A stretch of 26,465 nucleotides of DNA from a virus. The DNA is taken from the IMG/VR virus record IMGVR_UViG_3300031857_015216, positions 1 through 26,465 of that record. One strand, written 5' to 3'. The notes beneath the pieces are model-generated. The model searched no databases. It worked only from the letters and a program-made list of their open reading frames with translations, and was not told the origin of the DNA. Both the position numbers and the translations under genes were made by a program. Of the stretch, positions 7,225-13,350 are shown in pieces (the stretch's first letter is position 1; the number at the start of each line of letters is the position of its first letter).

Positions 7225-7856
7225 GACGCACCGCCTTGGCCGGGGCGCTTCGCGCGTCCATCCGCAATCGCCTTGCGCCAGAACTGAACCTTCGGGTCGT
7301 TCTCGTCGAGTTCGGGGAGGTCGTCGCGAGGCGTCCCGATGCGCGACGCAGGGAGCGAAGCCGGAGGCGAAGCGATGGGGAGTGACTCCCTCGGACCCGA
7401 AGGGGCGGGAGGAACTCCCCCTTCTTCCGTAGGAAGAAGACGTGGCGTTACTGACGGTGTATAGCGTTTGTCACCGTTACGCCCCGTTACTCCTCCCTTC
7501 GCACGCCTCACCTTGGACGCAGAGCGGAACTTTTCCTGCCGAGCGTTCGAGGTAGGATCGGGCTGGTACTTGCGCCAACTAGGGATGACATAATGGGTTG
7601 CGTCTTCAACGAGGAGCCCGTGCTTCACGCAGAGCGAAAGCCCGTCACCAACGTGTTTGACACCGTTACTCACCGTTACGAGGTTGAGATGACGGGCGAT
7701 GATCTCCGGCGTGAAATGTCCCTTCGGGATGCATCCGCGCCAGTTGTGGAGCTTCGCCATGGTCATCCCGGCGAGGTAGACCTGACTCCCCCAGAACCCG
7801 ACGGCCAGCGTCTGGGGGTGAGAAAAGTACGCCGCTTCAAGCCGCAGCCACGTCAT
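7221..7856 (-). CDS. Phage replication initiator-like / helicase-loader protein, 211 aa
   Basis: Likely origin-binding or helicase-loading protein. The first ~110 residues resemble the winged-helix N-terminal domains of phage O/DnaD-type replisome organisers: MTWLRLEAAYFSHPQTLAVG, then helices, GLSLCVKHGLLVED and YVIPSWRKYQPD. A Pro/Ser-rich linker (about 135-180) precedes a short C-terminal helix (DPKVQFWRKAIADG), of a kind that commonly contacts the helicase. It lies directly upstream of dnaB and overlaps it by TTGA. The gene carries a duplicated 25-bp iteron-like element. ATG 7856 overlaps the upstream ORF (ATGA); GTG 7925 is an alternative. Confidence 0.75.
   Translation of the reverse strand: MTWLRLEAAYFSHPQTLAVGFWGSQVYLAGMTMAKLHNWRGCIPKGHFTPEIIARHLNLVTVSNGVKHVGDGLSLCVKHGLLVEDATHYVIPSWRKYQPDPTSNARQEKFRSASKVRRAKGGVTGRNGDKRYTPSVTPRLLPTEEGGVPPAPSGPRESLPIASPPASLPASRIGTPRDDLPELDENDPKVQFWRKAIADGRAKRPGQGGAS
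7466..7490 (-). repeat. Iteron-like repeat copy B inside initiator gene
   Basis: 25-bp element containing two GTAACGG units 10 bp apart followed by CAAAC (minus-strand reading). It matches the copy at 7655-7679 at 22 of 25 positions. A further partial GTAACG unit lies at 7445-7450. Repeats inside an initiator gene are the classic arrangement of a phage origin (as in lambda O), so this is a candidate ori element. Confidence 0.6.
7655..7679 (-). repeat. Iteron-like repeat copy A inside initiator gene
   Basis: 25-bp element with GTAACGGTG, GTAACGGTG, then CAAAC on the minus strand; counterpart of 7466-7490, exactly 189 bp away and in the same reading frame (giving VTVSNGVKH here and VTGRNGDKR there). 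See the other copy for the origin argument. Confidence 0.6.
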
Positions 7857-8041
7857 CGGACACCGCACAGTCCCGAGTAGCCGCCGCGAGCAGCCGGAAT
7901 GCTGTCCAAGGCGATCCGTGTCCACCCGTGAGGGTGGCGCTCTGCGGCGGTTTCTCGGAAAGGGGGTGATGTGAACACGCGATCGACCTTGGACTCCGGC
8001 AGGTTACACCTCCGCCGCATCCCGCGCAAGAGGCTACGCAC
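7853..8041 (-). CDS. Small basic hypothetical protein, 62 aa
   Basis: Unrecognised, Arg-rich (MRSLLRGMRRRCN start). GTG 8041 overlaps the upstream TAG in an 8-base GTGCGTAG and its TGA overlaps the next start by ATGA; both junctions match the pattern used elsewhere in this operon, including an ATGCGTAG junction at 9191. No good ribosome site before the GTG, and codon choice is less regular than in neighbours, so it could be a chance ORF or a leader. Confidence 0.5.
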   Translation of the reverse strand: MRSLLRGMRRRCNLPESKVDRVFTSPPFRETAAERHPHGWTRIALDSIPAARGGYSGLCGVR

Positions 8042-8459
8042 GGGGCGGAACGACGACCTTCTCGTCGCGCAGAGCGAGCCCGTGCCGCCCGAGTGCCTCG
8101 CGGATCTCGACCAAGGACAGCGTCCCCATGCCGGGCAATACGAGAAGGTCCGTGTAACTCTTCTCGGTCAGTTCACCGACCGTGCTGATGTGCGCCCGGC
8201 GCAGGATGGTGCGCGAGCGGACCGACAGTTCAAGAACGTCGGTTGCCTCGCCGTAGATCGGAGCGGAGCGATCCACCAGGGGGATTTCGAGACGCTCGGC
8301 GATCACCGTGGCGGACTCCTTGAAGCAGATCGCCGTAGATCCGCCCATGATGTAGAGCCAGCATCCTCCGCTCGGGCGCTCCTGAATGGCTGTCACCGAG
8401 TAGTGGGAGATGTACCAGACGACGCCGTCGTTCGCGGTGAGCTTGGCAAGCTGCTTCAT
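8034..8459 (-). CDS. Protein with RNA polymerase alpha-CTD-like domain, 141 aa
   Basis: Residues about 73-131 follow the alpha C-terminal domain pattern: VLELSVRSRTILRRAHISTV, then GELTEKSYTDLLVLPGMGTL, then SLVEIREALGRHGLALR, i.e. the helix-hairpin-helix fold that binds UP-element DNA. The Arg equivalent to E. coli R265 (R81), the hairpin Gly (G112) and following Ser (S115) are kept; N268 and K298 equivalents are Thr84 and Leu114. Residues 1-70 (GGCWLYIMGGSTAICFKESA) resemble small FlbD-like beta proteins. It is probably a DNA-binding regulator that could mimic or compete with host polymerase alpha. Starts 2 bases after the upstream TAG. Confidence 0.75.
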   Translation of the reverse strand: MKQLAKLTANDGVVWYISHYSVTAIQERPSGGCWLYIMGGSTAICFKESATVIAERLEIPLVDRSAPIYGEATDVLELSVRSRTILRRAHISTVGELTEKSYTDLLVLPGMGTLSLVEIREALGRHGLALRDEKVVVPPRA

Positions 8460-8461
8460 GG

Positions 8462-8785
8462 CTACGCCTCCGGTCCGATGAACGACTCGTCCTTCGTGTC
8501 CACGCCGTCGGCGTCGAGGCTGATCTGCACGAGCGCCGCGAGAAGCTCGTTCTTGGAGTGCGCCCATGATGCCTGCCGCGCTGTCACGCGGACGTTCGCC
8601 AGTCTCCGGCTGAACTCGTCGCGCTCGCAAAGCGGGCAAACTTCCAGCGGATCGTGCTGCATGACGTGGACGATCGTCTTGTACCCGTCGCGTTCGTAGA
8701 ACAGCGAGTGGTTGCGGACGGAGCGCCCGGGTCCGTCGTCGATCGTCACGGAGTCCATCGTGTAGCGGCCACGTTCGTTGCTCAT
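8462..8785 (-). CDS. CxxC-containing hypothetical protein, 107 aa
   Basis: Unrecognised. CPLCERDEFSRRL near residues 50-62 is a single zinc knuckle; a helical C-terminal part follows (ASWAHSKNELLAALVQISL). ATG 8785 has GAGGGAAC upstream; an in-frame ATG at 8797 with AGGAGAA is nearly as good and adds four residues. It is preceded by a 137-base leader with tandem repeats, so its expression may be controlled separately. Confidence 0.75.
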   Translation of the reverse strand: MSNERGRYTMDSVTIDDGPGRSVRNHSLFYERDGYKTIVHVMQHDPLEVCPLCERDEFSRRLANVRVTARQASWAHSKNELLAALVQISLDADGVDTKDESFIGPEA

Positions 8786-8831
8786 GTTCCCTCGCATTTC
8801 TCCTAGGTTTCCGCCACCCTTCCGCGAAGTG

Positions 8832-8900
8832 CGGTACGGCGACGGTTTTCTGACGGTACGGCGGCGGTACGGACTGCACGAGACTGCACGAGACTGCAAG
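8832..8900. repeat. Cluster of short direct repeats (CGGTACGG x3, 10-bp unit x3)
   Basis: Three CGGTACGG copies (starting about 8832, 8854 and 8865) run into three tandem 10-bp GACTGCACGA units (8872-8898, the last partial). They lie between two leftward genes in a 137-base untranslated stretch. Candidates are an operator, a secondary origin or a replication-protein site; no coding reading explains them. Confidence 0.6.
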
Positions 8901-8922
8901 CCCCAAGGTGCGCCCGCCCCGG

Positions 8923-9057
8923 TCACGGACGCACCGCCCGCGCCTGGCGCTTCGCCCGCTTGTTGTCGCGGTCGCAGTCCAGGCACACGCGGCAGAGGTA
9001 GCCCCGGGCGTTCCGGCGGCGGCGGAAGCGGGTGTGACCCCATCGGCAAGGCGTCAT
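8923..9057 (-). CDS. Zinc-binding mini-protein, 44 aa
   Basis: Unrecognised but convincing: MTPCRWGHTRFRRRR, then GYLCRVCLDCDRDNKRAKRQ. The Cys/His set (C4, H8, C25, C28, C31) is like the N-terminal zinc-binding part of HNH proteins, without the nuclease core. Start overlaps the upstream gene by ATGA (9057-9054). A shadow-free alternative frame does not exist here. Confidence 0.75.
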   Translation of the reverse strand: MTPCRWGHTRFRRRRNARGYLCRVCLDCDRDNKRAKRQARAVRP

Positions 9058-9191
9058 GCCAGCCTCTTGAGACAGCGGAGACATTCAATCCGCCACTCGT
9101 AGCGCGGGTGCGACGGGCGGACGAAGACGTACCAGCCGATCGGGCGGTGGAAGCCGAGAAGGCACCGCAGGCGGCGGAGGGCGCTACGCAT
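9054..9191 (-). CDS. Small hypothetical protein, 45 aa
   Basis: Unrecognised. MRSALRRLRCLLGFHRPIGW start and IECLRCLKRLA end, with a CLRC pair that could bind zinc together with C10/H15. ATG lies within ATGCGTAG, overlapping the stop of the helicase-methyltransferase gene by 8 bases; its TGA overlaps the next start. Too short for standard gene callers. Confidence 0.7.
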   Translation of the reverse strand: MRSALRRLRCLLGFHRPIGWYVFVRPSHPRYEWRIECLRCLKRLA

Positions 9192-11391
9192 CGGCGTTCA
9201 CCATCCCGAACAGCCCCTCCTCCTTCCGCGCCGCTTCCGCCTTCCGCACGTTCGCGACGGCGCACCGGAAGTACGAGGCCTTCAGTTCGACGCCGAGCGC
9301 CTTCCGCCCGAAACGGACCGCCTGATACGCCTCGGAGCCGATGCCGAGGAACGGCGTGAACACCGTCTCCCCCTTGTTCGACCAGAGCCGGATGCACCGC
9401 TCGATCGTGCCCAACTGGAGCGGGCACAGGTGGCGCTCGTCCTTGTCCTCCCGCGCCTCCCGCACTTGCAGCGTGTCGGCTTCCTTGATCCCGTACCAGA
9501 TCGGACGAGCCCACTCGATCCAGTCCTCGCGCGTCACGTCGTCGTTCTGGATCGGGACGGCGTTCTCGCCCGGCTTGCGGAAGACGCAGATGTAGTCCGC
9601 GAGCGCGGGGCGCAGCCACGAGGAGTCCCGTTCCTTCTGGACGAAGAGGAGCGACTTCGACTTGGTACGGATGGCCTGCGCCTGCGGGCACTTGTCGATC
9701 GTCACTTCCCCGTGGAAGATCCACCCCGCCGCGATGAACTCGCGGACGAGGTCGCCGCGAATATCCTTCACGCCGATGTAGCCGTCGCGGGAGAGCATCG
9801 CGGGAACGTTCGCGATGTGGACCGCTGCGAGCCGCCCCGGCTTCGTGACGCGGAGGAGTTCCGGGATCGCGAACCGGAAGTGCGTCCAGAACTCATCGTC
9901 GTTCTTGCAGTTCCCGATGTCGCGCGGCGAGTTGGAGTAGGTGAACAGCGACGAGAACGGCGGGGAGAACACGGACAGGTCCACGCTGTCCGTGGCGATC
10001 TTCCGCTTCATCGTCTCGACGCAGTCCCCGTTGTGAAGCGTCCAGCTGTCGCCGGACACGGACTCCTCGCGGTAGTTGTCGCGCTCGCGCTCGCTCATCT
10101 TGAGGCTCTCCCGTTCGTAGTCGCGGACGGACGCGACGATCCTCGAGGCAAGTTCGGACGCCTCGATCTCCTTGCGCTTCACGTTCTGGACGATCTCCTG
10201 TTCCACGTCCGCGATGACGATGCGGACGCGCACGCTCCGCGTCTGCCCGAAGCGGTAGCAGCGCCGGATCGCTTGGTAGTAGCCCTCGTATGAGTCGGAG
10301 AGCCCGAGGAACGCCATCGAGGCGCACCTTTGCAGGTTCAACCCGAATCCAGCAATCGACACCTTCGACACTAGGACCCGGTAGTCCCCGCGCAGGAAGC
10401 CAAGGATCGCCGCTTCCTTCTCCTCGTCGCTCATGGCTCCGGTCACTTCCACCGCGCCCCGAATGCCCTCCGCCGCGCGTTCGCTTTCGAGGTTCAGCCC
10501 GCACCAGACGATCCACGGTTCGTCATCGGCGTTGACCATCTCGACGGTGGCCGCGATGCGAGCCTCCGCCGTGGACTTGCGGATATCGCTTCGGTCCTTC
10601 ACCCCGCCCATCCCCGTAAAGAACAGCGAGCCGGGCGACGCGACGGGAACGGGCACGATGACGGGGGCGATGTCCAGCGGCGGCAGGATGTACCCGTCGT
10701 CCTCAAATCCGAGGTCGGACGGGAACTGGACGAACATTGCCCACGACGCGATCCACTTGTAGAAGCTCTCCGCCGCGTGCCCCTTGAGCCGCCACGACTG
10801 CTCATCGTGGACGAACCACGTCGCGAGCATCTCGATCCGTCGCATGATCCCGAGGAACTCCGCGTGATTGCCGATCTCGCTCGTGTCATTCGGCGCGGGC
10901 GTCGCGGTGCAAGCGAGACGGTACGGCGTGTCGCGGAACGCTTCGATCAGCGCCTCGCGCGTCGCGCCGTCAAAGTTCTTGAGGATGCTCGACTCGTCGA
11001 GGACCACGGCGTCGAACGCGGCGGGGTCGATCTTGTGCAGCGAGTCGTAGTTCACGACGTTCAGCCCTTCGCGGGGCGTCCAGTTGTCGCGCAGGTCGTG
11101 GACGCGGACTCCGATCGTCGCCGCCTCGCGGATCGTCTGAGCGCCCACGGCGAGGGGGGCGAGGATGATCGCCTTGCCCTTCGACACGAGCCGCGCCCAC
11201 TCGATCTGCATTCGCGTCTTCCCGAGCCCGGTACCGCAGAACAGCGCCGCGCGTCCGCGCATCGCCGCCCACGCCACGAGCGCCCGCTGGAACGGGAACA
11301 GGGACGGGTGAATGTCGTCGTCATCCACGGCGATCCCCTGCGGGGCGACGCGGATCTCTTTCGACGCCAGAAACGCCTCGTACTCGCTCAC
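9184..11391 (-). CDS. SNF2/DEAD-type helicase fused to DNA methyltransferase, 735 aa
   Basis: Two enzymes in one chain. Residues 1-430 are an SF2 helicase/translocase: Walker A CGTGLGKT (52-59), DEAD-like LDESS (131-135), TATPAPND (162-169), GFGLNLQ (348-354) and motif VI QAIRRCYRFGQTR (373-385), closest in style to SNF2/DarB-like proteins. Residues about 445-735 are an SAM-dependent DNA methyltransferase of beta order: catalytic SPPF (476-479) first, SAM-binding FLGIGSEA (681-688) near the end. SPPF favours N4-cytosine methylation but N6-adenine is possible. GTG 11391 has GGAGGAGAAAGC upstream and overlaps the preceding TGA. Probable role: methylating phage DNA, perhaps while translocating, to evade restriction. 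No nuclease domain is present. Confidence 0.92.
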   Translation of the reverse strand: MSEYEAFLASKEIRVAPQGIAVDDDDIHPSLFPFQRALVAWAAMRGRAALFCGTGLGKTRMQIEWARLVSKGKAIILAPLAVGAQTIREAATIGVRVHDLRDNWTPREGLNVVNYDSLHKIDPAAFDAVVLDESSILKNFDGATREALIEAFRDTPYRLACTATPAPNDTSEIGNHAEFLGIMRRIEMLATWFVHDEQSWRLKGHAAESFYKWIASWAMFVQFPSDLGFEDDGYILPPLDIAPVIVPVPVASPGSLFFTGMGGVKDRSDIRKSTAEARIAATVEMVNADDEPWIVWCGLNLESERAAEGIRGAVEVTGAMSDEEKEAAILGFLRGDYRVLVSKVSIAGFGLNLQRCASMAFLGLSDSYEGYYQAIRRCYRFGQTRSVRVRIVIADVEQEIVQNVKRKEIEASELASRIVASVRDYERESLKMSERERDNYREESVSGDSWTLHNGDCVETMKRKIATDSVDLSVFSPPFSSLFTYSNSPRDIGNCKNDDEFWTHFRFAIPELLRVTKPGRLAAVHIANVPAMLSRDGYIGVKDIRGDLVREFIAAGWIFHGEVTIDKCPQAQAIRTKSKSLLFVQKERDSSWLRPALADYICVFRKPGENAVPIQNDDVTREDWIEWARPIWYGIKEADTLQVREAREDKDERHLCPLQLGTIERCIRLWSNKGETVFTPFLGIGSEAYQAVRFGRKALGVELKASYFRCAVANVRKAEAARKEEGLFGMVNADA

Positions 11392-11516
11392 GCTTTCTCC
11401 TCCGTCCCCACCGGGAACCGCTTGGAACACGACTCGCAGACGCCCAGGTCCGCGCTCACGTCGAGGATCTCGCCGCCGCATCGGTCGCACGAGACGATGC
11501 CGTCGCCGGGGCTCAT
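11388..11516 (-). CDS. Zinc-ribbon mini-protein, 42 aa
   Basis: A near-minimal zinc ribbon: CDRCGG (residues 10-15) and CESCSK (27-32), 17 residues apart. Linked by ATGA to the upstream gene and GTGA to the helicase-methyltransferase. Likely binds DNA or protein as an accessory factor; target unknown. Confidence 0.78.
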   Translation of the reverse strand: MSPGDGIVSCDRCGGEILDVSADLGVCESCSKRFPVGTEEKA

Positions 11517-11713
11517 GGCTGCGCCTCCCACTCCTCGACGCGCAGGTAGTCGCACCGATCCCGCCAGACGCGAAAGCCGTCCGGCTTCCACGACTCAAAC
11601 ACGGGCTTCACGTTGGCGAGCGCCCACGCTTCCGCCGTCGCGCCGTCGAGGAAGACGCCGCAGACGCTTCCGCCGCAGGACCGCTCGCCGGAGATGACGA
11701 CGTAGACCTTCAC
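11513..11713 (-). CDS. Small hypothetical protein, 66 aa
   Basis: Unrecognised. Begins MKVYVVISGERSCGG; alternating hydrophobic strands, a helix (GATAEAWALANV) and a second strand (FRVWRDRCDYLRV) suggest a small alpha-beta fold. GTG 11713 has GGAGGGAGG upstream and overlaps the preceding gene by GTGA. Confidence 0.73.
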   Translation of the reverse strand: MKVYVVISGERSCGGSVCGVFLDGATAEAWALANVKPVFESWKPDGFRVWRDRCDYLRVEEWEAQP

Positions 11714-12207
11714 GACGCCTCCCTCCGCGCCCGGATCGCCTCGCGGAGCGCCGCCCACTCCCCCGGCGAGTTCGGACCCGACGCGAGCGCCTCGGCGGCG
11801 GCGACGACCTTTTCCGTGAGGGACAGCCGCGCCTCCAACAGCGTGCGCTCGTCTCCGGCGAGGTCGAGTTCCCTGCGCGACGCGATGTTCAACTCGGTCA
11901 ACGCGCGGCACGACTCCTTCATCTGCTCGTTGAGCCTCTCCAGCGCCGCCACGTCCGCGCGGAGGTTCGTCGCCTCCGCCTGCCACGCCTCCCATTGCGA
12001 GGACTTCGCCTTCAGCGCCTCGTCGCGCTCCCGCCGGAACGCCTCGACGGAGAGAGCGTCCGTCTCGCGGGCGGCGGCGAGTCGGTCGCGCTCGCTCTCC
12101 GCCTCCGTCATGCGGCGCAGCGCCGACCGCAGTTCGTAGACGAGGCACAGCGTCAGCGTCACGAGGGCGGCGACGCCGATCAAGAGGATGGCGGTGGTGA
12201 GGGTCAT
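11710..12207 (-). CDS. N-terminally membrane-anchored coiled-coil protein, 165 aa
   Basis: One N-terminal TM helix (about residues 4-26, TAILLIGVAALVTLTLCLVY) followed by about 110 residues of Glu/Arg/Ala-rich coiled coil (AESERDRLAAARETDALSVE onward). This is the topology of inner-membrane spanins (Rz), but it lies in an early operon rather than with lysis genes and has no companion o-spanin beside it, so a membrane scaffold or exclusion role is equally open. Confidence 0.75.
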   Translation of the reverse strand: MTLTTAILLIGVAALVTLTLCLVYELRSALRRMTEAESERDRLAAARETDALSVEAFRRERDEALKAKSSQWEAWQAEATNLRADVAALERLNEQMKESCRALTELNIASRRELDLAGDERTLLEARLSLTEKVVAAAEALASGPNSPGEWAALREAIRARREAS

Positions 12208-12425
12208 TTCGCACCCGCCTTCCGCGCCGCCTTGATCGACTCCCGCAGCGCCGCAAGCCGCCTGCGAATGCGGATCTGTGGCACCGTCTCCGGGCGCTTC
12301 TTCCACGTCTCCAGCGTCTTGGACGTGATGCCGAGAGCGTCGCAAACCGCCCCCGGACCCATCCCGCTCCGCTGCGCCGCCGCCACGATGCGTAGCGCCT
12401 CGGCTGCGTCCATGACGGCGGTCAT
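12204..12425 (-). CDS. Small helix-turn-helix protein, 73 aa
   Basis: Residues about 22-45 (MGPGAVCDALGITSKTLETW) form a clear HTH of the resolvase/terminase-small-subunit type, followed by a basic C-terminal helix (RIRRRLAALRESIKAARK). First proper gene of the leftward operon, so it may autoregulate the divergent promoters. ATG 12425 overlaps the stop of the 11-codon leader (ATGA); a GTG at 12476 in the same frame is the alternative, adding 17 residues. Confidence 0.75.
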   Translation of the reverse strand: MTAVMDAAEALRIVAAAQRSGMGPGAVCDALGITSKTLETWKKRPETVPQIRIRRRLAALRESIKAARKAGAK

Positions 12426-12457
12426 CGTCCGCCACCGTTGCAAGTGTTCCTGTTCAT
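12422..12457 (-). CDS. Possible 11-residue leader peptide
   Basis: MNRNTCNGGGR followed by TGA that overlaps the next ATG (ATGA). It has the best ribosome site of the area (CAGGAGG, 7 bases before the ATG at 12457), while the HTH gene's own site is weak, so it would recruit ribosomes for coupled translation. The alternative is that this is the N-terminal region of a GTG-started HTH protein in another frame. Confidence 0.45.
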   Translation of the reverse strand: MNRNTCNGGGR

Positions 12458-12469
12458 CTCGGGCCTCCT

Positions 12470-12485
12470 GTCGCACCGTTGCGAC
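12470..12485. promoter_or_regulatory. Perfect inverted repeat in the leftward leader
   Basis: GTCGCA-CCGT-TGCGAC, 6-bp arms with a 4-base centre, lies just downstream of the leftward -10 box. CACCGTTGC in it recurs at 12433-12441, giving a 9-bp direct repeat 41 bp apart. Candidate operator, possibly for the HTH protein encoded next to it. Confidence 0.45.
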
Positions 12486-12491
12486 GCGGGC

Positions 12492-12522
12492 ATCCTAACC
12501 CGTGCGCGACGGCGAACGCGAA
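12492..12522 (-). promoter_or_regulatory. Probable leftward promoter of the replication operon
   Basis: TAGGAT -10 box at 12497-12492 (minus strand), the sequence also used by the opposite promoter. The -35 is poor (TTCGCG at 12522-12517 with 19-base spacing). An A-rich tract (12521-12538) lies upstream. Transcription would begin near 12485, just before the leader peptide. Confidence 0.5.
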
Positions 12523-12538
12523 AGAAAAACGAAAAAGA

Positions 12539-12569
12539 TTGTAGACGTGTCCCCGGCGGTCGGTAGGAT
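12539..12569 (+). promoter_or_regulatory. Probable rightward promoter of the recombination operon
   Basis: TTGTAG (12539-12544), 19 bases, TAGGAT (12564-12569); transcription would start near 12576, 34 bases before the first gene. An A/T-rich stretch on its upstream side (12521-12540) could be an UP element. Confidence 0.5.
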
Positions 12570-12609
12570 GTGCCCATCGGTGCGATCCCCGCGCCGACGA
12601 GGAGGAGAG

Positions 12610-12810
12610 ATGAGACTCGACAGTTCCTGCCCCGAAGTCCGCTGGATGAACTTCGGTCGGACCGAAGGCGTCGAGACGGTGGCGAAGCGCATCCGCGCGG
12701 CGTGCCTCTGCTCGGCGTGCTACGAACTGGCGAAGCGCGTCCGCGAGGGCGGGCGGCGATGGTTGGATGCGAACCTGCGCCGGAGCGGCGAGAAGGAGAC
12801 GGAGAAGTGA
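12610..12810 (+). CDS. Small CxxC protein, 66 aa
   Basis: Unrecognised first gene of the rightward operon. Contains CLCSACYELAKRV (about residues 34-46) and a basic C-terminal helix. GGAGGAGAG directly before ATG 12610. The longer frame starting upstream is non-coding leader. Possibly a small DNA-binding or host-takeover protein. Confidence 0.75.
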   Translation: MRLDSSCPEVRWMNFGRTEGVETVAKRIRAACLCSACYELAKRVREGGRRWLDANLRRSGEKETEK

Positions 12811-12884
12811 GCAAGAGCATGGTGCGCTACTACGAGGCGTGGATGGGCGACGATGGTGCCGACCGCGCGGAGGGGGAGTCGTGA
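12807..12884 (+). CDS. Micro-protein, 25 aa
   Basis: Unrecognised. GTG start overlapping the preceding TGA (GTGA) and its own TGA overlapping the next GTG. Translates as MSKSMVRYYEAW then an acidic tail. Its only support is that it bridges two overlap-linked genes without a gap, which is otherwise the operon's rule. Confidence 0.5.
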   Translation: MSKSMVRYYEAWMGDDGADRAEGES

Positions 12885-13099
12885 CGATCAAGACGACGCT
12901 GGAACTCCGCCTCACGCTCGCGGTCGAGGGCATGGTCTTCTCCGGGCTGCGCGAGGGCTCGACGGAGATCGACGGCTTGGAGATCGCGCTTGTCGGACCC
13001 GGCGGCGCGACGATGGACGTGCCGGAGTCGATGTTCACGAAGGAAGAGATGCGGAAGATCGTGGAGGCGCTCGTCGAGGCGCGGGAGGATCGGCTGTGA
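12881..13099 (+). CDS. Small hypothetical protein, 72 aa
   Basis: Unrecognised. Beta-rich start (MTIKTTLELRLTLAVEGMVF) and helical end (FTKEEMRKIVEALVEAR). GTG start set by GTGA overlap. No metal or membrane motif. Confidence 0.72.
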   Translation: MTIKTTLELRLTLAVEGMVFSGLREGSTEIDGLEIALVGPGGATMDVPESMFTKEEMRKIVEALVEAREDRL

Positions 13100-13350
13100 A
13101 GCCAGAGGACATCTTTGAGATCGCGCGTGCGGTAGCGCCGTGCGTCAAGGGTCACCATCGGTGCGTCGCCGGGCACGCCATCGACATTCACGTTCTCGGC
13201 ATGGTCGAGGATACGATCCGGATTGCGACGCGCCGGGAACGCTCCCGCTGCGCCGCGTTGGCGCAGACGGTTGGAGATGACGACGCGGAGCCGCATTCCG
13301 CCCGCGAAGTCGCGTACCGCATCGCCGCCGCAATCGAAGGTGGATCATGA
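13096..13350 (+). CDS. Small hypothetical protein, 84 aa
   Basis: Unrecognised. A CVKGHHRCVAGHAIDIH cluster (about residues 14-30, two Cys and four His) could bind a metal; the rest is helical. GTG start by GTGA overlap and the TGA overlaps the nuclease start (ATGA). Confidence 0.7.
   Translation: MKPEDIFEIARAVAPCVKGHHRCVAGHAIDIHVLGMVEDTIRIATRRERSRCAALAQTVGDDDAEPHSAREVAYRIAAAIEGGS

Noticed and set aside
9430-12139. Long plus-strand ORFs over the helicase-methyltransferase region
   Set aside because: The minus strand holds clear enzyme motifs; the plus frames are complementary noise.
11710-12207. Inner-membrane spanin (Rz)
   Set aside because: Topology fits, but the gene is in the early operon without a lysis neighbour, so the name was not used.
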